Positions 1 through 8,316 are shown, numbered from the stretch's first letter. The stretch is 64,000 nucleotides of DNA from Candidatus Parcubacteria bacterium (GCA_023391075.1 JAEWBQ010000019.1:1-64000); one strand, 5' to 3'. Notes: generated by a model not told the origin, from the letters alone. Made by a program: numbers and translations.

Positions 1-396
1 GTGTATAAGCTCAAATACGGCGATTACCCAGATGCGCAGTCGACGCCAAATGCGAGTAGCTGGGAAACCTCGACCAACGGGACATCAAACACAGACTTTA
101 TAAGTGCACTACGCAGCGGGGGCGTTATGGCAAATGTACCCGTAGACTCCGGGAACCCAGTCACCCCAGGATCGTTAAACCCTGGCTCAAGTGGTAGTAC
201 CTACGAGTTTTTCTATTACAAATATAGCGCAGGTAGAAACGGTTGCCCTACCAACCTAGGCAACTACTATGTCCTCGGCATTAACCGTATGGATACTGTC
301 ACTTGGGGGCAAAGGGCACCACAGAACCCCGGACTCCAGTGTGGCTTCATCCCGCCGAACGTCCCTTGGCTCACGCAAGGTTTCCAGTACAGCTAG
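1..396 (+). CDS. Pilin-like protein, C-terminal fragment (5' end outside window)
   Basis: The open frame runs from the window edge to a TAG at 394-396. The first residues (YKLKYGDYPDA) match the end of the pseudopilin N-terminal helix and the tyrosine/proline motif that follows it in type IV pilin-like proteins. The rest is rich in Gly, Ser, Asn and aromatic residues and has two cysteines that could form a disulfide. This is typical of an exported pilin head domain. No signal or prepilin cleavage site is visible because the start lies upstream. The fragment is not obviously similar to the pilin-lectin at 46614. The family call is an inference from composition and one motif. Confidence 0.5.
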   Translation: MYKLKYGDYPDAQSTPNASSWETSTNGTSNTDFISALRSGGVMANVPVDSGNPVTPGSLNPGSSGSTYEFFYYKYSAGRNGCPTNLGNYYVLGINRMDTVTWGQRAPQNPGLQCGFIPPNVPWLTQGFQYS

Positions 397-511
397 GTGA
401 CATACCCAAAAATCGACCGACTGTCAAGCGGGTATGTTGACACCTTTTACAACACCTGCTATATATAGGGTATTAGTTACAAAAATAGACAGAAGGAAAC
501 TGCGAGTCACT

Positions 512-1027
512 ATGTCTGAATTACCAGAAAAACAAATCAAACGGCTGAAGTCGTTGATTCAAGATGCCGAAACCAACCTCGCTGCCGCTAAAGAATTACT
601 GATTAGCATCGTCGGTGACGACGGCAGCGTTATTACCCCTCATAGCAGCCATGACGACGTCAGCGGCAAGATTGTCGAAGGCGTATTTGACGGCCAGGTC
701 ATGATCGGCCCTGACGGCAAGAGCTATCCAGTGCCAGCCAACTACGCCAGCAAATCAAAGCTGGTCGAAGGCGACATCCTGAAGCTCACCATCGCCGACG
801 ACGGCGGATTCATCTACAAGCAAATCGGTCCAGTCGGCCGCAAGCAGATCATCGGTACGCTGGTCCAACACGACGGTGTGTACTTCGTCGAGGCAAATGG
901 CCGCGAATACCGCATCCTGCTCGCGAGTGTCACGTACTTCCGTATCAATATTGGTGACCAGGTCACCATCATCGTTCCAGAGGACAATCCAGAGGCCGCG
1001 TGGGCAGCCGTCGAAGCAGCTCTGTAG
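512..1027 (+). CDS. Conserved-looking protein of unknown function, coiled-coil plus beta domains
   Basis: I do not recognise the family. The start at ATG 512 is preferred over the in-frame ATG at 434 because a purine-rich AGAAGGA lies just upstream (about 491-497) and the extra 26 residues look non-structural. The 171-residue product begins with an amphipathic, Lys/Glu-rich helix (about residues 1-32), likely a coiled coil. It continues with Gly/Val-rich segments that look like two small beta-barrel units. There is no signal peptide or membrane segment, so it is probably cytoplasmic. A strong terminator follows at once, so it is the last gene of its transcript. Confidence 0.6.
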   Translation: MSELPEKQIKRLKSLIQDAETNLAAAKELLISIVGDDGSVITPHSSHDDVSGKIVEGVFDGQVMIGPDGKSYPVPANYASKSKLVEGDILKLTIADDGGFIYKQIGPVGRKQIIGTLVQHDGVYFVEANGREYRILLASVTYFRINIGDQVTIIVPEDNPEAAWAAVEAAL

Positions 1028-1041
1028 TATTACTGGGAACG

Positions 1042-1075
1042 AAGAAGCACCGTACTGGTGCTTCTTTTGTTTTTG
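1042..1075 (+). terminator. Intrinsic terminator
   Basis: A 10-bp perfect inverted repeat (1042-1051 with 1057-1066, loop GTACT) is followed by a T-rich tail. It closes the transcript of the gene ending at 1027. Confidence 0.85.
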
Positions 1076-1111
1076 TGTTATAATATAATTTAAGTCATAT
1101 TTCATGACCAC

Positions 1112-1500
1112 AAGCAGACGAGAGAGGAAGACTCCTTGGCGACTATCTATGTCGGCAAACCCCATCCGGACTCCTTAACCCGGACGTTTGTCGTCGCGAA
1201 AACTGCGGAGCCCACCGGCTATCACCGCGGTGAGCTGAAATACGCCCCGCGAGTTCAGCTCAAAGGCACTGCACCCGCCATCATCGAAGAGGTGATAAAG
1301 AAACTCAACCGAGCCCCAGTGAGTGTCGACGACTACGCCGACACCGTGACGGTCGTACTGTCGAGCAACGCCTGGACAGAAGAGCTGGTGCACACCATCG
1401 CGCAGATCATCGCCGGACATCTCGGCCCCAACGAGACGGTGGAAATACACCGGAAGTACTAGAAACTATCCACCGGGTAATCCAGATCTCTCGTCTGCTT
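1112..1500 (+). repeat. 14-bp perfect inverted repeat flanking a small gene
   Basis: The 14-mer at 1112-1125 (AAGCAGACGAGAGA) is the exact reverse complement of 1487-1500. The left copy lies in the 5' leader and abuts the Shine-Dalgarno sequence of the gene at 1136. The right copy lies between its stop codon and its terminator. On the mRNA the two ends could pair and bring the 5' and 3' untranslated regions together. Confidence 0.75.
1136..1462 (+). CDS. Small protein of unknown function (TTG start)
   Basis: The product is 108 residues and I do not recognise it. The TTG start is chosen because GAGAGGAAG (1122-1130) sits at normal Shine-Dalgarno spacing and there is no nearer ATG. A -10-like TATAAT is at 1079-1084. 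The sequence is soluble-looking, with a His/Thr-rich N-terminus, a central amphipathic helix (about 48-60) and a Val-rich beta segment. It has no cysteine and no signal peptide. It stands alone between two terminators and is bracketed by a 14-bp inverted repeat. That suggests a self-contained unit with post-transcriptional control, which is inference. Confidence 0.6.
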   Translation: MATIYVGKPHPDSLTRTFVVAKTAEPTGYHRGELKYAPRVQLKGTAPAIIEEVIKKLNRAPVSVDDYADTVTVVLSSNAWTEELVHTIAQIIAGHLGPNETVEIHRKY

Positions 1501-1509
1501 ACCCCTAAC

Positions 1510-1529
1510 CCTCCGAGCGGAGGTTTTTT
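1510..1529 (+). terminator. Intrinsic terminator
   Basis: CCTCC and GGAGG arms (1510-1514, 1519-1523) with a four-base loop are followed by six T residues. It ends the transcript of the gene at 1136-1462. Confidence 0.85.
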
Positions 1530-1597
1530 ATTTCGCCCAAAACTACAACACTGCTCACTCCAGATTCGCGCTATAGTAGAGCGAGATAGGGAATATA

Positions 1598-1699
1598 ATG
1601 GCTAAACTTCAATGTAAGTACGGCGCGATGAATAGCGACAAAAGCGACACACTGATCAAGACGGCTTACAACTATACCGAGCAGGCGGCAGTGGTATAG
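1598..1699 (+). CDS. Possible 33-residue peptide upstream of dnaX
   Basis: An ATG at 1598 preceded by AGGGAA opens a 33-codon frame ending at TAG 1697. It lies entirely between the previous terminator and dnaX. The peptide is hydrophilic with one Cys and no known motif. It could be a leader peptide for the dnaX transcript or chance. The similarly purine-rich sequence before the dnaX ATG suggests both starts may be read from one mRNA. Only the start context and open frame support it. Confidence 0.25.
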   Translation: MAKLQCKYGAMNSDKSDTLIKTAYNYTEQAAVV

Positions 1700-1719
1700 T
1701 AGGGAAGAATAGGAATAAT

Positions 1720-3183
1720 ATGTCACAGGCGCTTTACCGTAAATACCGCAGCAAGAGTTTAGCTGAAATCGTTGGCCAGGAACACGTGACCGATATTTTG
1801 GCACGCAGCCTCAAGGCAGGCCGGATTGCGCATGCCTATCTACTAACCGGTCCGCGCGGCGTCGGCAAGACGTCGATCGCCCGCATCCTCGCCCACGAAA
1901 TCAACCAGTTGCCCTACACCGACGACAGCAACCATCTCGACATCATAGAGATCGATGCCGCCAGCAATAACGGCGTCGAGGATGTGCGCGACCTGCGCGA
2001 GAAAGTACAAATCGCGCCGGTATCCGCCAAGTACAAGGTCTACATTATCGACGAGGTGCACATGCTGTCGAAGGCAGCCTTCAACGCACTCCTCAAGACC
2101 CTTGAGGAGCCGCCTGCACATGTCGTATTCATCCTGGCGACGACCGACATCGATAAACTCCCGGCAACGATCATCAGTCGCACCCAGCGCTTCTCATTCC
2201 GCTCGATTTCACGCGAGGCGGCCGTCACACATCTGCGCATGATCGCTGACAAAGAAAAGATTACGATTACCGACGAGGCACTTGATCTGATCGCTCAACA
2301 CGGCGATGGCAGTTTCCGCGACAGCATCAGCCTGCTCGACCAGCTACGCAGTCTGACCAACGAAAAAGAGGGGGTTACTGCCGAGCTCGTCGAAACGACG
2401 CTTGGCCTCGCGCCGCGTGGCCGCATCGAAGCGCTCATCGCCGCCTATGAGCGCAAAGATTTGTCAGAAATCGTCAAAGTGTACGACCAGAGCGAATTTG
2501 ACGGTATCCAACCGGCCGTATTGGCTCGACAATTATCGCTGTATCTACGCGAACTGATCGTTACCAAGCCGCAGCTGCTCGAACTGCTCGAGCAACTTCT
2601 CGACGTGAGCAGGTCATCCCAACCTGGTATCAAACTACTGGCCGTACTCGGGTCACATGCCGTACCAAAGCCGAAAACCGCCGCCCTGCAGGCACCGGTC
2701 ATGGAAGTCAGTGCGCCCGTCGTCGAGCTTGCCAAGCAGGCAACCGTCCCGCACCCGCAGATGCCCGCTCCAGCGGCCGCCGTAACCCCAAAACCTGCCG
2801 CCAAAGTTGCCGCTCGCACGCCTGCTCCCGTCACTCCATCGTCAGCACCGCACGAACCAACCGGGCCGATCGCCATCGATAAATTCGATTGGAACGGACT
2901 CATCGAATACACCCGACAGCACTTTGTGGCCGTCTATAGCGTCCTTAGTAAATGCGGCTACGAGCTCAGCGGCGAAAAACTCGTCCTGTATACCGGCAAT
3001 GCGTTTTACAAGAAGAAGCTCGACGATGCCAAACACCGCGTTAACCTCGCCAAATCGCTCATCGCCGTTGGTGTCGGCGACATCATGGTCGAAACCATCG
3101 CCACGTCCGCGCCGCCAAAAGATAGCCAGGCGGCGGCCGTAGCTGCTATTATGGGTGGAGGAGAAGAGGTGAGCGTCGCGTAG
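1720..3183 (+). CDS. dnaX: DNA polymerase III subunit gamma/tau
   Basis: This is the clamp-loader ATPase that loads the sliding clamp during replication. Walker A is GPRGVGKTS at residues 44-52. The Walker B-like DEVH is at 111-114 and an SRTQ sensor/arginine-finger motif follows. After the AAA+ core comes an Ala/Pro-rich linker (about 320-380) and a tau-like C-terminal domain. At 487 residues it is shorter than E. coli tau but longer than gamma. The segment after Walker A, where most DnaX proteins carry a four-cysteine zinc module, is a short Cys-free stretch (residues 59-75). The start ATG follows AGGAAT. dnaB begins 20 nt downstream, so the two are probably co-transcribed. Confidence 0.95.
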   Translation: MSQALYRKYRSKSLAEIVGQEHVTDILARSLKAGRIAHAYLLTGPRGVGKTSIARILAHEINQLPYTDDSNHLDIIEIDAASNNGVEDVRDLREKVQIAPVSAKYKVYIIDEVHMLSKAAFNALLKTLEEPPAHVVFILATTDIDKLPATIISRTQRFSFRSISREAAVTHLRMIADKEKITITDEALDLIAQHGDGSFRDSISLLDQLRSLTNEKEGVTAELVETTLGLAPRGRIEALIAAYERKDLSEIVKVYDQSEFDGIQPAVLARQLSLYLRELIVTKPQLLELLEQLLDVSRSSQPGIKLLAVLGSHAVPKPKTAALQAPVMEVSAPVVELAKQATVPHPQMPAPAAAVTPKPAAKVAARTPAPVTPSSAPHEPTGPIAIDKFDWNGLIEYTRQHFVAVYSVLSKCGYELSGEKLVLYTGNAFYKKKLDDAKHRVNLAKSLIAVGVGDIMVETIATSAPPKDSQAAAVAAIMGGGEEVSVA

Positions 3184-3203
3184 CCGCACGTTCAATCAGT
3201 GAG

Positions 3204-4553
3204 ATGGCCCAAAAAGAAGTACCCGCCGGGAAAGTCCCGCCCCAGAATCTTGACGCCGAGATGAGTCTGCTCGGCGCAGTTTTGATTGACGAAGAAGTTC
3301 TGGCGGAGATTTCCGAGCAGGTTACGCCACGAGATTTCTACGATAAGCGCCACGCCACCGTCTTTGGTGCTATGATGCGCCTGTATGAGCGCCACAAACC
3401 CGTCGACCTGCTAACGCTGACCGATGAGCTCAAACGCAAGGACGAGCTGGAAATCATCGGCGGTTCAGCATTCCTGACCGAACTGACCAACTACGTGCCG
3501 ACGGCTGCCCACGCCGAAGCCTATGCAGAGCTCGTCGCTCAAAAAGCAGTTCGCCGTCGTCTCATCAAAGCCAGTGGCGAAATCTCGGAACTTGGCTACG
3601 ACGAAGAGCAGGATGTCCAGGAGCTGCTCGGCAGGGCAGAGCAAGAGCTGTTCGCCGTCAGTGACCAGTCGCTCAAACAGGACCTGACGAGCATCGAGCA
3701 GATCCTGACCGAGAGCTTCGACCGCATGGAAGAATTGCACCGCAACAAGGGTGCGCTGCGTGGTATCGCCACCGGCTACCGCGACCTCGACAACATGACC
3801 GCCGGGCTGCAGCGTTCCGACCTGATCATCCTGGCTGCCCGTCCTGCCATGGGTAAGACGACCTTCGTGACCAACCTGGCTTATAACGTGGCAACAATCG
3901 CCAAGCAGCCGGTCCTATTCTTTAGCCTCGAGATGAGCAAAGAGCAGCTGGTCGACCGTATGCTCGCCGACGCCTCAGGTGTCGACTCATGGAACATTCG
4001 TACTGGTAATTTGAGTGATGACGACTTCGCGAAGCTCTCCGAGGCGATGGGCGAGATGGCTGAAGCGCCGATCTATATCGACGACAAGCCGGGTCTGACC
4101 GTCCTGGAAATGCGCACCAAGGCCCGCCGCGCTTCACACGAAGCGCCGCTCGGCCTGATCATCGTCGACTACCTGCAGCTGATGCAGGGCAGCGGCAAAA
4201 GTGACGGCAACCGCGTGCAAGAGGTGAGCGAGATTTCCCGTGGCCTCAAACTGATCGCCCGTGAGCTCAACGTGCCGGTCATCGCCCTATCACAGCTGTC
4301 GCGTTCGGTCGAAAGCCGTAGTCCGCAGATCCCACAGCTCTCCGACCTGCGTGAATCAGGTTCGATCGAGCAGGACGCCGACATCGTGTCATTCATCTAC
4401 CGCCCTGGTTACTATGAACCAGATAATCCTGAATTCGAAAACATCACCAAGCTGATCATCGCGAAGCACCGTAACGGGCCGGTCGGGCACATCGATCTGT
4501 TCTTCCACCCAGAACGCCTGCGCTTCATGTCGCTCGACAAGACGCACGAATAA
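3204..4553 (+). CDS. dnaB: Replicative DNA helicase DnaB
   Basis: This hexameric helicase unwinds the replication fork. The N-terminal domain (about 10-110) starts with the typical PPQNLDAEMSLLGA motif. After a linker, the RecA-like motor carries Walker A AARPAMGKTT at 211-220, the Walker B region IIVDYLQLM and the SQLSRSVE and DLRESGSIEQDADI signatures. The length of 449 residues is normal and no intein is present. It sits 20 nt behind dnaX, so fork helicase and clamp loader are probably made together. The Shine-Dalgarno is weak, which is compatible with translational coupling. Confidence 0.96.
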   Translation: MAQKEVPAGKVPPQNLDAEMSLLGAVLIDEEVLAEISEQVTPRDFYDKRHATVFGAMMRLYERHKPVDLLTLTDELKRKDELEIIGGSAFLTELTNYVPTAAHAEAYAELVAQKAVRRRLIKASGEISELGYDEEQDVQELLGRAEQELFAVSDQSLKQDLTSIEQILTESFDRMEELHRNKGALRGIATGYRDLDNMTAGLQRSDLIILAARPAMGKTTFVTNLAYNVATIAKQPVLFFSLEMSKEQLVDRMLADASGVDSWNIRTGNLSDDDFAKLSEAMGEMAEAPIYIDDKPGLTVLEMRTKARRASHEAPLGLIIVDYLQLMQGSGKSDGNRVQEVSEISRGLKLIARELNVPVIALSQLSRSVESRSPQIPQLSDLRESGSIEQDADIVSFIYRPGYYEPDNPEFENITKLIIAKHRNGPVGHIDLFFHPERLRFMSLDKTHE

Positions 4554-4604
4554 ACCCCTATACTATCTGGCATTCCTATTTAGTGCTACAATCATAAACA
4601 ACAT

Positions 4605-6050
4605 ATGGGCAGAAAAGTTACCGATTACTTACTCTACCGCTGGCGCTACATCCTAGGTTACGGGGTGATTAGCCTGATTATCGTCGTACTCATGTTCGTC
4701 GCAGGACTCCTGATTCCTGGCGCGCTGACGCAGGCCGAAATGGACAGTGTCGTCACAAGCAGTCATCCACTGACGTCATTCGAGCCTGCGCTCATCGTTA
4801 ACCTGCCGTATCATTTGCTGCAGCACCTGAGTCTCCATTTCTTAGGGGTCTCCGTCCTGAGCGTCAAACTGCCGTCAATCATCCTCGGACTCCTGTCAAT
4901 TGCCGGCATGTTCGTCCTGCTTCGCTGCTGGTTCCGCCATAATGTCGCTCTACTGACGACGCTGCTCATCATTACGACAGGGCAGTTCCTCTATCTTGCC
5001 CAAAGCGGCACACCTAGTATCGTTTATATCTTCTGGTCGGTCTGGCTCCTTGTCGCCGCGCTGATGATTTCACTGCGCGCTCGATTCGGCTGGCTTTGGA
5101 AGATTATCCTCGCGGGTATCGTTGCACTCAGCCTTTATACGCCGCTCAGTATTTACATCCTTATCGCACTGGTTAGTGCCGTCGCACTGCATCCGCACCT
5201 CCGGTATATCGTCCGTCGCCTACCCAAACTCAAGACAGCGATCGCCGTAGTCGTCGGCTTGGTACTACTCTCGCCGCTAATCTATACCGTCGTCCACCAT
5301 CCAGTCGTCGGCTTCACGTTACTTGGTGTGCCAAATAGCAGTTTTGATATCGTCGGTCATATCCTCCAGGTCGTCGCGCTGTATCTGGATTTTTGGTCAC
5401 CGGCACACACTCCGTATCTGACGCCACTCTACGGAGTCGGGACACTGGCGCTCATCCTCCTCGGCATCCTACGCCTGTTTACCACCAAGTATACAGCCCG
5501 CAGCTACATCATTACTGCCTGGACAGTACTGTTGATTCCGGTCGTCATTATTAATCCCGACTCAGCAAGCATTTCATTCGTCCCGGCGCTACTGCTCACT
5601 GCCATGGGCATCGCCTCGCTGCTCCATATGTGGTATAGCTTGTTTCCGCGTAACCCCTATGCGCGTATCGTCGGGCTGATTCCACTTATCATACTGATGG
5701 GCGGGATGCTGATTACAGGAGTCGATCGTTATTTCTACGGCTACTCGTACGATCCCTACATCGCTAAGCAGTTCTCTCACGACATTAAGCTACTCCGACA
5801 GAATTACCCTGCAGATCACGCCGCGGCCACACTCGTCGTCAGTCAGCAAGAACAAGCGTTTTACAACGTCGTCGCGAAATACCAAAAGGGTCTCACTGTC
5901 ACGACAGACACCAACGCGCCGGCACAGGGGACGCTCATCGTGTCGCACGCTGCCTACACCAGCCGCAGCGAAACACCGGCACGCATCGTCACAGACGCCA
6001 TGAGCGACAACGCCGATCGCTTCTATATCTACAAATCTACGCAACAATAG
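4605..6050 (+). CDS. Multi-pass membrane protein, GT-C (PMT/ArnT-like) glycosyltransferase candidate
   Basis: The 481-residue protein has about ten to eleven hydrophobic segments, then a soluble C-terminal domain of about 100 residues. The first extracytoplasmic loop contains Glu45 and Asp47 (LTQAEMDS), which fits the acidic catalytic residue of GT-C enzymes that move sugars from polyprenyl carriers. This points to glycosylation of surface protein or polymer at the membrane. A -10-like TACAAT at 4587-4592 lies 12 nt before the ATG, so the leader would be very short. The family assignment comes from topology and one motif, not from clear sequence identity. Confidence 0.6.
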   Translation: MGRKVTDYLLYRWRYILGYGVISLIIVVLMFVAGLLIPGALTQAEMDSVVTSSHPLTSFEPALIVNLPYHLLQHLSLHFLGVSVLSVKLPSIILGLLSIAGMFVLLRCWFRHNVALLTTLLIITTGQFLYLAQSGTPSIVYIFWSVWLLVAALMISLRARFGWLWKIILAGIVALSLYTPLSIYILIALVSAVALHPHLRYIVRRLPKLKTAIAVVVGLVLLSPLIYTVVHHPVVGFTLLGVPNSSFDIVGHILQVVALYLDFWSPAHTPYLTPLYGVGTLALILLGILRLFTTKYTARSYIITAWTVLLIPVVIINPDSASISFVPALLLTAMGIASLLHMWYSLFPRNPYARIVGLIPLIILMGGMLITGVDRYFYGYSYDPYIAKQFSHDIKLLRQNYPADHAAATLVVSQQEQAFYNVVAKYQKGLTVTTDTNAPAQGTLIVSHAAYTSRSETPARIVTDAMSDNADRFYIYKSTQQ

Positions 6051-6088
6051 CGTATACTTGTACATAGTTAATCGACGGAGGATCAGAC

Positions 6089-6379
6089 ATGGCATTCGAC
6101 CAAATGAAAATGCTTGCTAAATTGCAAAAGGCTCAAAAAGAGCTCAAGAAAGAAATCGTAGAAGTAGATGCTGGCGACGGCGCGGTCATCGTGCAGATCA
6201 ACGGTGAACTCAAGGTGCAGAGCATCAAGATCGACCCAGCACGCGTCGACTTGAACGACATCGAAGAGCTCGAAGGCTGGATCCAATCAGCCATCCGTGA
6301 CGGCATGGCCAAGGCTCAGGAAATCGCCGCAGAAAAAATGAAGCCACTCATGGGCGGCCTCGGTAGCCTCGGACTCTAG
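6089..6379 (+). CDS. ybaB: YbaB/EbfC nucleoid-associated protein
   Basis: The 96-residue protein has the YbaB/EbfC layout: an N-terminal helix rich in Met, Lys and Gln, a central beta sheet with the VQINGELKVQSIKID pattern, and a C-terminal helix ending in Gly/Leu residues. Members form dimers that bind DNA. The gene stands directly ahead of recR with a 12-nt gap, the arrangement found in many bacteria. A good Shine-Dalgarno (GGAGG) precedes the ATG, with TATACT further upstream. Confidence 0.92.
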   Translation: MAFDQMKMLAKLQKAQKELKKEIVEVDAGDGAVIVQINGELKVQSIKIDPARVDLNDIEELEGWIQSAIRDGMAKAQEIAAEKMKPLMGGLGSLGL

Positions 6380-6391
6380 CTAGGAGGGAAT

Positions 6392-7006
6392 TTGGCCCAG
6401 TTATTGCCATCAGCGCTCCTTCGCGCCATCGATGAGCTCGGCAAGCTGCCGGGCGTTGGGGCACGCACCGCCGAGCGGTATGCGTATTTTTTGCTGCGCG
6501 CCAATCCACACACAGCGGATTCCATGGCAGCCGCCATCGCCCAGCTCCATAGCGGAGTTAAAACCTGCCCGGTAACCTTCGCATTGATCGATAGCGATCA
6601 AGACGTGTCACCCCTCTATGCCGACGCCGACCGCAACAAGAAGCTCGTCGCCGTTGTCGAGGAACCGCTCGATATCATTGCCCTGGAGCGCACTGGGCAG
6701 TACAAAGGCACCTACCATGTCCTGGGCGGCGCGATTTCACCGATCGATGGTATCGGCCCTGAGCAACTGCATATTCCCGAACTCATCGAGCGCCTGACGC
6801 GTGACGGGGTAGAGGAGATAATCATCGCCACCAACGCAAGCGTCGAAGGTGAATCGACGGCACTCTTCCTGCAGCGTCATATCCAGGACGCCGGCATCGA
6901 CATCAAGATGACCCGCCTAGCGCGCGGCATCCCTGTCGGTGTCGACCTGGAATACGCCGATCAGATTACGCTCACCCATGCGCTCGAAGGCCGCCGCACT
7001 CTGTAG
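6392..7006 (+). CDS. recR: Recombination mediator RecR (zinc finger lost)
   Basis: RecR acts with RecO/RecF to load RecA on gapped DNA. The helix-hairpin-helix region LGKLPGVGARTAERYAYFLL (residues 16-35) and the Toprim domain (VVEEPLDIIALERTGQYKG and the HVLGGAISPIDGIG segment) are clear. The four-cysteine zinc finger normally found between them is absent: only Cys59 remains, followed by an Asp-rich stretch. The start is TTG 6392 behind a strong AGGAGGG. The length of 204 residues is normal. It is co-transcribed with ybaB. Confidence 0.93.
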   Translation: MAQLLPSALLRAIDELGKLPGVGARTAERYAYFLLRANPHTADSMAAAIAQLHSGVKTCPVTFALIDSDQDVSPLYADADRNKKLVAVVEEPLDIIALERTGQYKGTYHVLGGAISPIDGIGPEQLHIPELIERLTRDGVEEIIIATNASVEGESTALFLQRHIQDAGIDIKMTRLARGIPVGVDLEYADQITLTHALEGRRTL

Positions 7007-7028
7007 TGTCCGTACTTTATACGTTGCG

Positions 7029-7057
7029 CTGACATCATTTTTATCGTACGCTATACT
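7029..7057 (+). promoter_or_regulatory. Sigma-70-type promoter
   Basis: CTGACA (7029-7034), a 17-bp spacer and TATACT (7052-7057) precede the gene at 7093, leaving a leader of about 30 nt with a full Shine-Dalgarno. Confidence 0.7.
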
Positions 7058-7092
7058 CACGCTTTTTTCCAACGAGACACGAAGGAGGAGCG

Positions 7093-7875
7093 ATGCTCCT
7101 TACACAACGCAACGGTTCCGCATGGCTACTGACCGACGTACCGGAAAAGAAGTACCTGCACGCACTGAATGCCGCGCGCTTGAAGCCATATAGCGTGTGG
7201 GTAATATTGCCCGCAACTCTCCTAGCAGTAGCGCCGGCTTTTACCGTATTCCTTTTAATCTGGACAGGCAGCATATCAGTGGACGCCCATTTGCGAGGGT
7301 TGGTTACAATCCCGCTGCTGTTTGTCACGTTCCCAATTGGCACAATGGTCATGCATCCTATGATGACGCGACCGGAAAACAGCGAGCGTGCACTTAGCGA
7401 ACTGCAGCGCGGTTTTGTCGACAACATCGTCCCCGACACTGCCTATGCCTACCAGCTCATCGCCCCGGCCATAATTGCAAGCCAGGACGATCCAACGAGG
7501 CAGTCTGCCATCTCGGACTACTTTCAGCGCGTTCGCAAGATGTCCAAGCTGAATGCGTGGTGGACGCCGAACTGGTGGCTTGAGTTTCAACAAACCCACG
7601 ACGAACGTCTCGTAATCTATCATGCGGCAACCCTGCTCATGGATAGATACTCGGAATTCCGTCCGCTGCTAAGCATGGCATTAGGAGAGTTCGAGCGTCA
7701 ACTGCAGGCCGACTATGCCACGGGGCTCCGGAAGGATATCGCTACCAAGCTGGCCAGCATCGGCAGCCACCAAGACACCATCCGAAAGGAACAGAACGCC
7801 ATCGCTAGCCTTCAAGAGGGAATCCGCGACCAAGAATTGATCCTTGGCGCGCTTCAACCGTTCAACAAGGAGTAG
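7093..7875 (+). CDS. Membrane protein of unknown function with C-terminal coiled coil
   Basis: The 260-residue product has two adjacent membrane segments (about 33-58 and 68-90), a His/Trp-rich soluble region and a C-terminal helix of about 50 residues with heptad character. I do not recognise the family. The ATG at 7093 follows GAAGGAGGAG at ideal spacing. It has its own promoter upstream and a long terminator downstream, so it is monocistronic. The N-terminus has no signal peptide cleavage site, so both soluble ends are probably cytoplasmic. Confidence 0.65.
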   Translation: MLLTQRNGSAWLLTDVPEKKYLHALNAARLKPYSVWVILPATLLAVAPAFTVFLLIWTGSISVDAHLRGLVTIPLLFVTFPIGTMVMHPMMTRPENSERALSELQRGFVDNIVPDTAYAYQLIAPAIIASQDDPTRQSAISDYFQRVRKMSKLNAWWTPNWWLEFQQTHDERLVIYHAATLLMDRYSEFRPLLSMALGEFERQLQADYATGLRKDIATKLASIGSHQDTIRKEQNAIASLQEGIRDQELILGALQPFNKE

Positions 7876-7880
7876 ACTCA

Positions 7881-7926
7881 GGTCCGTCTCTGTCGACAAC
7901 AACTTGACAGAGACGGACCGCTTTTT
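7881..7926 (+). terminator. Intrinsic terminator
   Basis: A 14-bp perfect stem (7881-7894 with 7906-7919) is followed by a five-T run. It ends the transcript of the gene at 7093-7875. Confidence 0.92.
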
Positions 7927-7947
7927 ATGTCATCATATTTACGCACC

Positions 7948-8242
7948 AAAGAAAATGACCTCCCTAAGTGAATAGGAAGGTCGGGTGGGAGCCGATAGGC
8001 TCAACCAAATGTCGGAGACGGTGCTCATACCAAGGAGCCGTAGGCTCAACTATGGCAGAGTGCTAAGCACTCACGAACGATCCACCAGAGAGGCGAAGGC
8101 GGGTCAATCACGAGATCCAACGCAAGTGCTCTGCCAGCACCCACTACCTTCGCCCCTCGGCGGAACAGCGAGACGGTCGATTGGGGGGGTGACGACCATC
8201 TTGAGCGTAGGTGCGGTCTCAAGGACACCACGCAACGCTGTT
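7948..8242 (-). ncRNA. Unassigned structured RNA of about 295 nt
   Basis: A consensus promoter and a hairpin terminator frame this stretch on the minus strand, and no plausible protein is encoded. Predicted pairings are: a closing stem 8236-8241/8165-8170; hairpins 8200-8205/8218-8223 and 8175-8179/8193-8197, the latter with seven C residues in its loop; a stem 8092-8099/8147-8154 enclosing hairpin 8126-8130/8136-8140; hairpin 8058-8063/8067-8072; and two near-identical GAGCC-GGCUC hairpins (8035-8047, 7989-8002). I looked for RNase P, tmRNA, SRP and 6S signatures and did not find them. It is either a very diverged housekeeping RNA or a new class. Confidence 0.75.
7957..7982 (-). terminator. 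Terminator of the structured RNA
   Basis: On the minus strand an 8-bp stem (7982-7975 with 7964-7957, one G-U pair) and a 10-nt loop are followed by AUUUUCUUU. Confidence 0.7.
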
Positions 8243-8248
8243 AAATTA

Positions 8249-8277
8249 ATTATACACCCGTACTTACATATTGTCAA
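8249..8277 (-). promoter_or_regulatory. Consensus sigma-70 promoter for the structured RNA
   Basis: On the minus strand, TTGACA (8277-8272), exactly 17 bp, then TATAAT (8254-8249). Both hexamers match the consensus perfectly, which suggests high expression. The start point would be near 8242. Confidence 0.9.
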
Positions 8278-8316
8278 CGGTCGTACATTCTACGCACCTC
8301 TGTTACAATAGGTACA

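Noticed and set aside
7948..8242. RNase P RNA, tmRNA, SRP RNA or 6S RNA
   Set aside because: None of their conserved core sequences or end pairings was found on either strand, though a very diverged form cannot be excluded without a covariance search.
7985..8311. Open frame of 108 codons on the plus strand
   Set aside because: It lies antisense to the structured RNA, has no Shine-Dalgarno or promoter, and its composition is not protein-like.
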